From Arthrobacter sp. B2a2-09 (GTDB taxonomy: Bacteria; Actinomycetota; Actinomycetes; Actinomycetales; Micrococcaceae), in contig NZ_JAMXIC010000004.1 in NCBI RefSeq assembly GCF_027587375.1, forward strand, positions 195,299 through 259,298: DNA of 64,000 nt, read 5' to 3'. This document shows positions 16,653 through 25,506 of this stretch, piece after piece. Under the pieces are notes generated by a model, which saw only the letters and a program-made list of their open reading frames with translations, was not told where the DNA came from and did not search any database. Numbering within the stretch: position 1 is the first letter of the stretch; each line of letters opens with the position of its first letter. The position numbers and the translations under genes are program-made.

Positions 16653-18110
16653 ATGTCTGCTACGCAAAGCCACAGGGGAGTCGGCAGCGCAGTCGCGCTT
16701 CCTCCCCTGACCAGCGGCCCGCATCGTAAGCGCCTTGGCCTGGTCGCCCTGATCGCCACCTTCGGTGGCCTGTTGTTCGGCTATGACACTGGTGTCATCA
16801 ACGGGGCGCTCAGGCCAATGACGGCCGAACTCGGCCTCACCCCGTTCACCGAGGGAATCGTTGCCAGCTCGCTCGTCTTCGCCGCGGCGATCGGCGCGCT
16901 CTCGGGCGGCCGCATCTCCGACGGGTGGGGGCGCCGCAAGACAATCATCCTGCTGGCCGTGCTGTTCTTCGCCGGCACCTTGGTGTGCGTGTTCACCCCG
17001 AGTTTCGGAGTGCTCGTCGTCGGTCGCGTCCTGCTCGGCCTCGCCGTGGGTGGCGCCTCCGCGGTGGTCCCGGTGTTCCTGGCGGAGATGGCCCCGTATG
17101 AGATCCGCGGCTCCCTGGCGGGCCGCAACGAGCTCATGATCGTCGTCGGTCAGCTGGCGGCCTTCGTCGTCAACGCCATCATCGGCATCGTGTGGGGCGA
17201 CATCCCCGGCGTGTGGCGCATCATGCTTGCGGTCTGCGCGTTGCCGGCGATCGCGCTGTTCTTCGGGATGCTCCGCGTGCCCGAGTCGCCGCGCTGGCTC
17301 GTGGAGAAGGGCCGGCACCATGAGGCCCTCGCGGTACTGCGGTCCGTCCGCTCCGAGGACCGTGCACTTGCGGAGCTCGGCGAGGTCGAGAACGTCGCCA
17401 AGGAGGAGCAGGAGAGCCAGCAGATCGGCTGGCGTGCGGTCTTCAGCAACAAGAACCTGTTCCGCATTCTGCTTGTGGGAATTGGCCTGGGCGTCGCCCA
17501 ACAGCTGACCGGCATCAACTCGATCATGTACTACGGCCAGACGGTGCTCGTCGAGTCGGGCTTCAACGAGAGCGGCGCGCTCATTGCGAACATCGCGCCC
17601 GGCGTGATCGCCGTGATCGGCGGCGTCATCGCTTTGTCGCTGATGGACCGGATCGACCGTCGCAAGACCTTCATCCTCGGGCTCACGCTGACCACCAGCT
17701 GCCACCTGCTCATCGGGTTCGCCTCAATGATGTTGCCCGTGGGCAACCCGATCCGCCCGTACGTGATCCTCTTCCTGGTGGTTGCCTTCGTCGGGTCCAT
17801 GCAGACGTTCCTGAACGTCGCGGTGTGGGTCTACCTGTCCGAGGTCTTCCCGCTGCACATGCGCGGCTTCGGTACCGGCGTCTCGATCTTCTTCCTCTGG
17901 GTCGTGAACGGTTTCCTCTCGCTGTTCTTCCCGTCGCTGGTCGCGGGGGTCGGGATCACCGGCACCTTCTTCCTTTTCGCCGTCGTCGGGGCGCTGGCCC
18001 TGATCTTCGTCGTCAAGCAGGTCCCCGAAACCCGTGGCCGCACCCTGGAAGCACTCGAGGAAGACGTCACCACCGGTGCCATCTACCTCGTCCACAAGAA
18101 CCAGGGTTAG
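16653..18110 (+). CDS. sugar porter family MFS transporter
   Basis: 485 residues, 12 predicted helices. Sugar-porter signatures are GGLLFGYDTGVINGAL near 35, GRISDGWGRRKT near 88, RVLLGLAVGGASAVVPVFLAEMAP near 125 (split here by wording), PESPRWLVEKGR near 210, QQLTGINSIMYYG near 288 and VPETRGRTLEALEE near the end. This is a proton-coupled or facilitated monosaccharide/polyol importer in the cytoplasmic membrane; inositol, xylose and galactose porters look alike. AAAGGAG precedes the ATG. It is divergent from the LacI-type gene and convergent with the NnaR-like gene, the two stop codons overlapping. Confidence 0.9.
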   Translation: MSATQSHRGVGSAVALPPLTSGPHRKRLGLVALIATFGGLLFGYDTGVINGALRPMTAELGLTPFTEGIVASSLVFAAAIGALSGGRISDGWGRRKTIILLAVLFFAGTLVCVFTPSFGVLVVGRVLLGLAVGGASAVVPVFLAEMAPYEIRGSLAGRNELMIVVGQLAAFVVNAIIGIVWGDIPGVWRIMLAVCALPAIALFFGMLRVPESPRWLVEKGRHHEALAVLRSVRSEDRALAELGEVENVAKEEQESQQIGWRAVFSNKNLFRILLVGIGLGVAQQLTGINSIMYYGQTVLVESGFNESGALIANIAPGVIAVIGGVIALSLMDRIDRRKTFILGLTLTTSCHLLIGFASMMLPVGNPIRPYVILFLVVAFVGSMQTFLNVAVWVYLSEVFPLHMRGFGTGVSIFFLWVVNGFLSLFFPSLVAGVGITGTFFLFAVVGALALIFVVKQVPETRGRTLEALEEDVTTGAIYLVHKNQG

Positions 18111-19267
18111 ACGCGGAGCCGGTAACCTCTCTTCACCACGGTTTCCACGAGCTTTCCGTCGGGCAGCGAGGACCGCAATCGGCTCACCGTCATGTCCAAG
18201 GCATGCACCGAGCCACGCAATTCCAGAAGATCGGAAAGCGCCTCGCGGGACAGCACAGCACCCCCGGCTCCCAAAAGCGCCCGCAGCAGGAGCAGCGGAG
18301 CCGGGGCCAGTTCCACCACGGAACCATTGATCTTCAAACAGCGGCCGCGCAGCTCGATGTTCCCTGAGGGAGTGTCGAGCCGGCGGACATGGTTCAGGGC
18401 CAGATGTTCGGTGACGAGGCGGATGAGCGCGCCCATGCGGTAGCGGTCCGGGATGAGGGGGGCGAGTCCGGCGTCGATCAGCGGCTGTGCGGTGACAGGC
18501 CCGACGGCGGCAACGGTCACCTGGGTCTTGAGGGCCTCGATCAGCTGGCGGTACATGCCCATTTCGTGGGCCGTGCTCCACATGGCGTCTACCGCCGGTG
18601 CGCTCGTAAAGGTGAGTACATCCAAGTCTCCACTGCACGCGGCTTCGATCAGGCGCGGCAGCTTGTCTTCGCCGTCGGGCTTTACCCAGCGGTACGGAGT
18701 GACGGTGAGGACCGTCGCGCCGGACATCCGGAGGCGCTCAAGCTGGCGGACATCGGTGTAGCCGTGCAATTGCACGGCTACGGTCTTCCCCCGGACGCCT
18801 TCCTGAAGGAGCATGTCCACCAGTGTGGCGGTGGTTTCGTCACTGCTGATCCCGACGTCGGCAAGCCCTGCAGCACGGACCGCACCCCGGGCTTTCGGTC
18901 CCCGCACGAACATGCGGCAGGCGGCCAGGACGTCGAGAAGTTGCTCGCCGATGCCGAAAGAGTCCGCAGCCTCGCACCAGCGCCGCATGCCGTAGGCGGT
19001 GGTGGCGATGCAGATATCGGGCTTGGCCGCGATGATCGTTTTCGTGTCCTCGATGAGCGTGATGTCTTCCTGGACCGGCGCGATCTTCAAAGCCGGGGCA
19101 TGCAGCACCGAAGCACCCCGCCGTTCTAGCGCCTCGATCAAGTCACGCGAACGCCTGTGAGAAGTCACTCCGATGCGGAAACCGTCCAGCGGGGCATCGT
19201 CGTTTGGTCCGGGGGTGGCCAACGGCGAGCCTGCATCGATGGAATCAAGGGCATTCAACGTAGTCAT
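18107..19267 (-). CDS. nnaR: NnaR-type nitrate/nitrite assimilation regulator (HemD-like plus winged helix)
   Basis: 386 residues in two parts. Residues about 30-280 have the uroporphyrinogen-III synthase (HemD) fold (FRIGVTSHRRSRDLIEALER, VQLHGYTDVRQLERL, DVLTFTSAPAVDAMW, VAAVGPVTAQPL). Residues about 300-386 form an OmpR-type winged helix (LLLLRALLGAGGAVLSREAL, HALDMTVSRLRSSL, VETVVKRGYRLRV). This architecture is that of NnaR of Streptomyces and Mycobacterium, a regulator that works with GlnR on nitrate/nitrite genes. Automated annotation often calls it HemD. It lies 10 nt after cobA in a nirB-cobA-nnaR operon. ATG 19267 is chosen over a TTG at 19288. Residual enzyme activity cannot be excluded. 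Confidence 0.8.
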   Translation of the reverse strand: MTTLNALDSIDAGSPLATPGPNDDAPLDGFRIGVTSHRRSRDLIEALERRGASVLHAPALKIAPVQEDITLIEDTKTIIAAKPDICIATTAYGMRRWCEAADSFGIGEQLLDVLAACRMFVRGPKARGAVRAAGLADVGISSDETTATLVDMLLQEGVRGKTVAVQLHGYTDVRQLERLRMSGATVLTVTPYRWVKPDGEDKLPRLIEAACSGDLDVLTFTSAPAVDAMWSTAHEMGMYRQLIEALKTQVTVAAVGPVTAQPLIDAGLAPLIPDRYRMGALIRLVTEHLALNHVRRLDTPSGNIELRGRCLKINGSVVELAPAPLLLLRALLGAGGAVLSREALSDLLELRGSVHALDMTVSRLRSSLPDGKLVETVVKRGYRLRV

Positions 19268-19277
19268 GTGTGTTCTT

Positions 19278-20312
19278 TCAGGCTTCAAGGAGGGAAGCTG
19301 CGAGTCGGTTTAGGTCTGCGGAGGCTTCGGCATGATTTCGGTTGGCTTCAGCCACCCGGACCACCTCGCCGATGACCAGGACGGCCGGGTTGGTGCAGCC
19401 GGCGGCTGCGCTTTCGATGGTGCCGAGTTCGGCGATGGTGGTGCGTTGTCCGGGGCGGTAGCCGCGTTCGACGACGGCCATAGGCATTGCGGGGTCCATT
19501 CCGGCCCGGCGGAGCCCGGCGGCGAGCTGCGGGAGGGTGCCGATGCCCATGAGGACCACGATGGTCCCGCCGAGCCCGGCCAGATGCGTGTGCTCTTTCT
19601 CGGTCAGCGGTGCGTGGCCGGAGACCACAGTGAACATGTGGCTGACCTCGCGGTGCGTGACGGGAATGCCCGCAGCAGCCGGGACCGAGATGGCGCTCGT
19701 GACGCCGGAAATGACCCGGACGGGGACACCCGCCTGGACGCAGGCGCTGACTTCCTCGCCGCCGCGGCCGAACACATAGGGGTCACCGCCTTTGAGGCGA
19801 ACCACGTTCTTGCCCGTCAGGGCGGCGTCGACCATGAGTTTTTCGATGTCGCATTGGGCGACTTTGTGGTGCCCTGGTCGCTTGCCGACGTCCACCAGTT
19901 CCGCGGACGTCAGTTGCGCCAGCTCCGCGTAAGGGGCGAGCCGGTCGTAGAACACGACGTCGGCGTCCCGCAGCGCGTTGACCGCGCCAATTGTCAGTAG
20001 GTCGAGGACGCCGGGGCCGCCGCCGACCAGGGTGACGTGGCCCGGCTCGCCAGCTGCCGGTTCGGTGGCGACCGGGATCCCGGCTGTGCGACAGCGCTCA
20101 AGCAACGGCTCCCAGCCGGACTGGCCGTCGTCGACGGCCGCGACGAGGAAGGGGCGCTCGGGCAGCGGGCCGTCGTCCGGTCCGCCTTCCGGAACGCTGA
20201 GCCGGTGCACGACGGCGCCCGCGGCTTCGTAGCGCCGGACGGCCTGCCGTGCGGAGTGGGCCGAACCGGTGACCAAAACGTCGCGGCCTGTGAGGTCGAT
20301 GGTGAGCTGCAT
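19278..20312 (-). CDS. cobA: uroporphyrinogen-III C-methyltransferase (siroheme synthesis)
   Basis: SUMT methylates uroporphyrinogen III twice to give precorrin-2, the precursor of siroheme, which NirB needs. The methyltransferase domain spans about residues 92-330: HVTLVGGGPGVLDLLT, DVVFYDRLA, VVRLKGGDPYVFGRGGEE and GIPVTHREVSH. The first roughly 85 residues (LTGRDVLVTGSAHSARQAV) look like a shortened, degenerate Rossmann fold of the SirC/CysG precorrin-2 dehydrogenase type, probably not active on its own. AAGGAG lies 10 nt before the ATG. It begins 14 nt after nirB, so it is co-transcribed with its consumer. Confidence 0.93.
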   Translation of the reverse strand: MQLTIDLTGRDVLVTGSAHSARQAVRRYEAAGAVVHRLSVPEGGPDDGPLPERPFLVAAVDDGQSGWEPLLERCRTAGIPVATEPAAGEPGHVTLVGGGPGVLDLLTIGAVNALRDADVVFYDRLAPYAELAQLTSAELVDVGKRPGHHKVAQCDIEKLMVDAALTGKNVVRLKGGDPYVFGRGGEEVSACVQAGVPVRVISGVTSAISVPAAAGIPVTHREVSHMFTVVSGHAPLTEKEHTHLAGLGGTIVVLMGIGTLPQLAAGLRRAGMDPAMPMAVVERGYRPGQRTTIAELGTIESAAAGCTNPAVLVIGEVVRVAEANRNHAEASADLNRLAASLLEA

Positions 20313-20326
20313 GGCTTTTTTGCTCC

Positions 20327-22951
20327 TTATTCCTGGCCGCGGACGGGGATCGTGCTGGCGATGAGGACGCCGCCTTTTTCCTCGTTGGTGGCGGGGCGGA
20401 TTTGGCCGCGTTCGGGGACGAAGGTGATGGCTTCGTCCTTCTGGTCGGGGGCGTTGACGAAGGAGCGGAAGCGGCGCAGGCGTTCAGGGTCCTTGAGGGT
20501 TTCGGCCCATTCGTCCTGGTAGGTGTCGATGTGGCGGGCCATTGCGGCTTCGAGGTCGGTGGCGATGCCGAGGGAATCGTGGACAATGACGTCTTCGATG
20601 TGTTTGAGGCCGCCTTCGAGTTCTTCCTGCCAGCGCGCGGTGCGTTGGAGCCGGTCGGCGGTGCGGATGTAGTACATGAGGTAGCGGTCGATGTATTTGA
20701 TCAGGGTGTCGTCGTCCAGGTCCTGGGCGAGGAGTTGCGCGTGGGCGGGCAGGAAACCGCCGTTGCCGCCGACGTAAAGGTTCCAGCCTTTGTCGGTGGC
20801 GATGACGCCGACGTCCTTGCCGCGGGCTTCTGCGCATTCGCGGGCGCAGCCGGAGACGCCCATTTTGAGTTTGTGCGGGCTGCGCAGGCCGCGGTAACGC
20901 AGTTCCAGGTTGATGGCCATGGCGACGGAGTCCTGGACGCCGAAGCGGCACCAGGTGGATCCCACGCAGGATTTCACGGTGCGCAGGCTCTTGCCGTAGG
21001 CCTGTCCGGATTCGAAGCCGGCGTCGACGAGTTCCTTCCAGATCTCCGGGAGTTGTTCGAGGCGGGCGCCGAACATGTCGATGCGCTGCCCGCCCGTGAT
21101 CTTCGTGTAGAGACCGTACTTCTCCGCGACGGCGGCAATGACGCCCAGGCCCTTCGGCGTGATTTCACCGCCGGCGATGCGCGGGACCACGGAGTAGGTG
21201 CCGTCCTTTTGCATGTTGGCCAGGGCGCGGTCGTTGGTGTCCTGCAGGGTGCCGCGCCCGGCGCCCAGGACGTATTCGCTGTTTTGGCTGGCCAGTATGG
21301 AGGCGATGGTGGGTTTGCAAATGTCGCAGCCGGCGCCGGTGCCGTATTTGGCCAGGATGTCTTCGAAGGAGTCCAGTTCCAGGACGCGGATGGCGTCAAA
21401 GAGTTCCTGGCGGGAGAGGCTGAAGTGCTCGCAGAGGGCCTTGGAGACTTCGATGCCGGACTTCTTCAGCTCGCCTTCGAGGAGTTTCTTGAGCATCGGG
21501 ACGCAGGAGCCGCACTGGGTGCCCGCCCGGGAGCATGTCTTCAGCTCGCCGAGTTCCCGGACGGGGGCGTTGCCCTCGCAGGAACCGCAGCCGTTGATGG
21601 CATCGCGGATGTTTCCGGCGGGGACGTTGTTGCAGGAGCACAGGATCGCGTCGTCGGGCAGTTCGGTTTCGGGGGCGTCGCCGCCGGCGGCGGTGAGGTA
21701 GGCGCCGGGTTCGGCGGGGAGTTCGCGTCCGAGGAGGGGGCGCAGGCTCATGTAGGGGGTGGCGTCGCCGACGAAGATCCCGCCGAGCAGGGTCTTGGCG
21801 TCGTCAGTGGTGACGATTTTCTGGTAGACGCCACGGGCGGGGTCGGCGTAGACGATTTCCAGGGAGTGCTCGGTTGTGGCGAACGCGTCACCGAAGCTGG
21901 CCACGTCCACGCCGGAGAGCTTGAGCTTCGTGGCGGTGTCGAAGCCCGGGAACGTGGCCTGGCCGCCGTGCAGGCGGTCGGCAACGATCTCGGCCATCGT
22001 GTTCGCCGGGGCCACGAGCCCCAGGCACATGCCCTCGAAGTTCGCGACTTCACCGATGGCCCAAATACCGGGGACCGGGGTGGCGCAGTGGTCATTGATG
22101 ACCACGCCGCCCTTCTTGCCGAGTTCGAACAGCTGGTTTCCGCCGTCCGCGTCGCCTTCCGCAGCGCGGAACAGCTCATCGCGGGGGCGGATGCCGATCG
22201 ACGCGACGACCATGTCGGCGGGGATGATGCGCCCGTCCTTCATGAGGACGCCGGTGACCTGGCCGTCGTCGTCGGACAATACTTCGGCGGGGTAGGTTCC
22301 CGTAAGGACTTCGAGTCCCTTGGCAGCGACCAGCCGGCCCAGTGCCTGGCCGGCGCCCTCGTCCAGCTGGGCGTTCATGAGCCAGCGTGAACCGTTGATG
22401 ACGGTGGCCTGCGCGCCCAACTCCATGGTGCCGGCTGCTGCTTCCAAGCCGAGGAGACCGCCGCCGATAGTCACGGTCTTGACGGTCCGGCCCAGCTTCT
22501 CCGTCAGTTCGGCAATGGCCTTGTTGATGGCCCAGACGTCGTCGAGGGTGCGGTAGACATGCGCGAGCTCGCCGCCGGGAAAGGGGAGCTCTGCCGCGTC
22601 CGAGCCGGTGGCCACCACCAGGTGGTCGTAGTCGTAGCTATTGCCGGCCGCCGTTTCCACGGACTTGGCTTCGGGGTTGATCTTGACGACCCGCTCGCCA
22701 GTGCGCAGATGCAGGGAATCGTGGTCCCACATGGACATGTCGCCCAAGGTGAGGTCATAGTCCACATCGGTCAGCGCCTTGCTCAGCGTGACCCGGTCAT
22801 ACGGAACGTGCTCTTCCTCGGTCAGGACCGTGACGTGCCAGCCCTCGAGACCGCGGGTATGCATGGCATCGGCAAAACGGTGGGCCGCAGGGCCCCCGCC
22901 GGCGACAACAATACGGCGCTGGTTTTCTGGGGTGGAAGTGTGTCCGGTCAC
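20327..22951 (-). CDS. nirB: assimilatory nitrite reductase [NAD(P)H] large subunit NirB
   Basis: Reduces nitrite to ammonium with six electrons from NAD(P)H. The 874 residues run in order: FAD/NAD domains from residue 13 (RRIVVAGGGPAAHRF; DHLVVATGSDAAELPF; VPGIWAIGEVANFEGM near 345), BFD-like [2Fe-2S] segments near 440-500 (CSCNNVPAGNIRDAI; TCSRAGTQCGSCVPML), a further GAGCDICKPTIAS near 545, then the sulfite/nitrite reductase domain. The [4Fe-4S]-siroheme cysteines form CVGSTWC (CX5C) and CARECAE (CX3C) near 665-710. GTG 22951 with AAAGG 7 nt upstream is the likely start. It heads the nirB-cobA-nnaR operon behind a GlnR-like array. Confidence 0.95.
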   Translation of the reverse strand: MTGHTSTPENQRRIVVAGGGPAAHRFADAMHTRGLEGWHVTVLTEEEHVPYDRVTLSKALTDVDYDLTLGDMSMWDHDSLHLRTGERVVKINPEAKSVETAAGNSYDYDHLVVATGSDAAELPFPGGELAHVYRTLDDVWAINKAIAELTEKLGRTVKTVTIGGGLLGLEAAAGTMELGAQATVINGSRWLMNAQLDEGAGQALGRLVAAKGLEVLTGTYPAEVLSDDDGQVTGVLMKDGRIIPADMVVASIGIRPRDELFRAAEGDADGGNQLFELGKKGGVVINDHCATPVPGIWAIGEVANFEGMCLGLVAPANTMAEIVADRLHGGQATFPGFDTATKLKLSGVDVASFGDAFATTEHSLEIVYADPARGVYQKIVTTDDAKTLLGGIFVGDATPYMSLRPLLGRELPAEPGAYLTAAGGDAPETELPDDAILCSCNNVPAGNIRDAINGCGSCEGNAPVRELGELKTCSRAGTQCGSCVPMLKKLLEGELKKSGIEVSKALCEHFSLSRQELFDAIRVLELDSFEDILAKYGTGAGCDICKPTIASILASQNSEYVLGAGRGTLQDTNDRALANMQKDGTYSVVPRIAGGEITPKGLGVIAAVAEKYGLYTKITGGQRIDMFGARLEQLPEIWKELVDAGFESGQAYGKSLRTVKSCVGSTWCRFGVQDSVAMAINLELRYRGLRSPHKLKMGVSGCARECAEARGKDVGVIATDKGWNLYVGGNGGFLPAHAQLLAQDLDDDTLIKYIDRYLMYYIRTADRLQRTARWQEELEGGLKHIEDVIVHDSLGIATDLEAAMARHIDTYQDEWAETLKDPERLRRFRSFVNAPDQKDEAITFVPERGQIRPATNEEKGGVLIASTIPVRGQE

Positions 22952-23017
22952 TGGTGGCCTTTCGCATACGCCGCAGAACGTGCTCCGCAACTTGTCACTT
23001 CAGACTACGGACGGGCA

Positions 23018-23066
23018 GTTTCTCTTCAGTTTCCCTTTTGTTTCGTGGTCTTAACTTCTGGGTCAC
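23018..23066 (-). promoter_or_regulatory. GlnR-like operator array, five half-sites at 11-bp spacing
   Basis: On the minus strand the pentamers GTGAC, GTTAA, GAAAC, GAAAC, GAAAC follow each other with exactly 6 bp between each pair. GlnR boxes are GTnAC-n6-GaAAC repeats, so all five fit or nearly fit. The array lies 67-115 bp upstream of nirB and 166-214 bp upstream of the divergent nirD, so it may control both. Confidence 0.65.
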
Positions 23067-23231
23067 GATTGGATGTCGGGGCGTGTGAGGTCTCTTTTAC
23101 GCACCGGACACATTGACTGCATTCCAGTGAAACACTCCCCGCCTACCTTGAAGGTATGGCCGCCTGGCGGCCAACGCCTGAAAGGAAAGGACAGCATTTG
23201 TCCGGCCGCAGGCATAGCGAGAGGGGTTGAC

Positions 23232-23603
23232 ATGACCGTCATTCTGGAACGGGAAGAACAACTGATGAGCGCGCCGACGGCGTCCGGCTGGCACCGTGTA
23301 TGCCCATTGGACGAGCTGGAACCGGCTTGGGGCGAGGCAGCGTTGATCGACGGTGTGCAGGTGGCGCTCTTCCGCGTCGACGCCGAAAATGTCTACGCAG
23401 TTGCCCAGCAGGACCCTGCAACCTTGGCCAACGTCATGGCCCGCGGCATCACCGGTTCCCGGGGATCACGCCCCACTATCGCTTCGCCGTTGCACAAGGA
23501 GGTCTACGACCTGCAGACCGGTGAGTGCTATTCCAACCCCGGGCTCCGGCTCCCGGCATTCAAGACCCGCATGGTTGACGGCTTCATCGAAGTCGAGGTC
23601 TAG
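23232..23603 (+). CDS. nirD: nitrite reductase small subunit NirD (Rieske-like)
   Basis: 123 residues of the NirD family, a Rieske-like fold that pairs with NirB. Recognisable segments are WHRVCPLDELEP near 18, VALFRVDAENVYAVAQQDP near 40 (split across the fold), GSRPTIASPLHKEVYDL near 80 and CYSNPGLRLPAFKTRM near 100. As usual for NirD, the Rieske cluster ligands are not all present. ATG 23232 has GAGAGGGG 6 nt upstream. Unusually, it is transcribed away from nirB rather than following it. Its stop is one base from the convergent stop of the phosphohexomutase gene. Confidence 0.92.
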   Translation: MTVILEREEQLMSAPTASGWHRVCPLDELEPAWGEAALIDGVQVALFRVDAENVYAVAQQDPATLANVMARGITGSRGSRPTIASPLHKEVYDLQTGECYSNPGLRLPAFKTRMVDGFIEVEV

Positions 23604-23604
23604 C

Positions 23605-25353
23605 TCAGAGGCCCAGGGCCTCGCGGACGTCGGCGAGTATGTGGTCCAAAGTGGTCCGCGCGGCGTGCCGGGTTTCTGCGAGTTCCGCCGCGGAACCGAC
23701 CGACTTGATGACCTCCAGGTAGCACTTGAGCTTTGGCTCGGTGCCACTGGGCCGGATGATGACGCGGCTTAGGTCCTTGGTCAGGTAGAGGAGGCCGTCC
23801 GTTGGCGGAAGTTGTTCGCTTCCCTCGGCCAAATCCACAAAGGTCTCGATGGCGGAACCGCCAAAGGACTCCGGCGGATCGGCCCGGAGCCGGTTCATCA
23901 TGGCGTCCAGCAATCCAAGGTCCGCCACACGGATGCTGAGTTGGTCACTCGCATGCAGGCCGTGCACCAGGTAGATCTCGTCCAAGGTGTCGAAGATCGT
24001 CTTTCCTTCGGCCTTGGCCGCCGCCGCCAGTTCGGCGATGAGCAAGGAAGCGGAAATGCCATCCTTGTCCCTGACGAGTTCGGGCGCAACGCAGTAGCCC
24101 AAAGCTTCCTCGTAGCCGTAGACGAGTCCGGGCACGCGGGAAATCCACTTGAATCCGGTCAGCGTTTCCTCATGGGCGAAGCCAGCCGCCGCTGCGATGC
24201 GGGAGAGCAATCGGGACGAGACGATTGAATTGGCAAAAACGCCCCGGGTCGCGTCGCTTTGCCGAACGTCGGCGGCGTGGCGGGCCACCACATGTGCCCC
24301 AAGGAGGGCGCCTACTTCGTCGCCCCGCAACATCCGCCAAGCACCTGTATCGGGATCCTGCGCCGCTACAGCCGCGCGGTCGGCGTCGGGGTCGTTGGCT
24401 AGCACGATGTCGGCACCCAAGCGTGCAGCTGCTGCCAAAGCCAGGTCCAGTGCGCCGGGCTCTTCCGGGTTGGGGAAACTGACCGTGGGAAAGTCCGGAT
24501 CCGGCGCTGCTTGCTCTTCCACGAGCGAGACGTCCATGAAGCCCGCCGCATTGAGTACCGACACCGCAGTCTCACCACCCACGCCATGCATGGGGGTCAA
24601 AACGATCTTCAGCTCACGGGCCGGGAAGTTTTCGACGTCGGCCAGGCCGGCCATCGCGGCCTCATACTCGCCGGTGATGGTGCGCGGCAGCTCAGTCCAG
24701 CCGGATTCAGCCAGTTCGATGGAGTCCAAAGGCCCCACGGCTTCGATGCTTGCTGCGATCTGCGAATCGTAGGGTGCCACGATCTGGGACCCCCGGCCGC
24801 TTTCCTCCACGGCACGGCCGCCCAGGTACACCTTGTATCCGTTGTCCTGCGGCGGGTTGTGGCTCGCTGTGACCATGACACCGCCGTCGCAATCCAGGGA
24901 ACGGACCGCGTAAGCCAGTAGTGGGGTCGGAAGCGCCGAAGGCATCAGGAAGGTTTCGATTCCTGCGGCCGTGAAGATGGCGGCAGATTCGAGTGCGAAG
25001 ACGTCCGAGTTGTGCCTCGCGTCATAGCCGACGACGGCGCGCGGCCGGGTTCCGGGGGAAGCTGCCTCAACGGCGTCCTTGAGGAAGGCCGCCAGACCTG
25101 CTGCTGTCCGCCGCACCACCATGCGGTTCATCCTGTTGGGACCGGGACCGAGGGCGGCTCGGAGTCCCGCGGTACCGAACTGCAGCGTTCCGTTGAAACT
25201 GTCTTCAAGCTGTTGACGGGCTGCAGCGACGCCCATGGAAGCGAGTCCGATCAGTTCGGACAGTGCTGCTGCAGTGACCGGGTCCGGGTCCTGGGCCGCC
25301 CACTCGCCGGCGTCGGATATCAGCTTTTCAAATTCGGCATCGCTCGATGTCAT
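23605..25353 (-). CDS. phosphohexomutase (phosphoglucomutase/phosphomannomutase family)
   Basis: 582 residues of the alpha-D-phosphohexomutase superfamily, interconverting hexose 1- and 6-phosphates. All four signature loops are present: the phosphoserine loop VMVTASHNPPQDNGYKVY near 155, the metal loop LANDPDADRAAVA near 305, the sugar loop YGYEEALGYCV near 405 and the phosphate loop RPSGTEPKLKCYL near 540. The long form resembles PgmB/ManB-like enzymes of Actinobacteria, active on glucose or mannose phosphates; which one is not decidable. ATG 25353 is chosen over TTG 25395, although neither has a clear ribosome-binding site. Confidence 0.92.
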   Translation of the reverse strand: MTSSDAEFEKLISDAGEWAAQDPDPVTAAALSELIGLASMGVAAARQQLEDSFNGTLQFGTAGLRAALGPGPNRMNRMVVRRTAAGLAAFLKDAVEAASPGTRPRAVVGYDARHNSDVFALESAAIFTAAGIETFLMPSALPTPLLAYAVRSLDCDGGVMVTASHNPPQDNGYKVYLGGRAVEESGRGSQIVAPYDSQIAASIEAVGPLDSIELAESGWTELPRTITGEYEAAMAGLADVENFPARELKIVLTPMHGVGGETAVSVLNAAGFMDVSLVEEQAAPDPDFPTVSFPNPEEPGALDLALAAAARLGADIVLANDPDADRAAVAAQDPDTGAWRMLRGDEVGALLGAHVVARHAADVRQSDATRGVFANSIVSSRLLSRIAAAAGFAHEETLTGFKWISRVPGLVYGYEEALGYCVAPELVRDKDGISASLLIAELAAAAKAEGKTIFDTLDEIYLVHGLHASDQLSIRVADLGLLDAMMNRLRADPPESFGGSAIETFVDLAEGSEQLPPTDGLLYLTKDLSRVIIRPSGTEPKLKCYLEVIKSVGSAAELAETRHAARTTLDHILADVREALGL

Positions 25354-25430
25354 AGGGATAAAGCTATCGTCAAAGAGAATGAATGCCGAGGTCAAGGCCT
25401 ATGTCAGCCGTCACAGTATGGCCACTCCAC

Positions 25431-25496
25431 CCCAACTGACTCGCATTAGTTGTCGTTATGAGGCGTCTAAACGACAACTAATGCGAGTTAGTTGGG
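25431..25496 (-). repeat. 66-bp palindromic element, copy 2
   Basis: Same length and ends as copy 1. Inner arms here are ATTAGTTGTCGTT and AACGACAACTAAT: relative to the TTTGTTG form, both arms carry the matching change, so pairing is kept. It lies 10 nt past the stop of the GH32 gene. Confidence 0.9.
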
Positions 25497-25506
25497 CTGC
25501 TGGGCG

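Noticed and set aside
20402..22390. Long plus-strand open frame of 662 codons opposite nirB
   Set aside because: Its composition is the mirror of NirB codons in GC-rich DNA (runs of V, G, A, D), it matches no family, and nirB on the other strand has full domain evidence.
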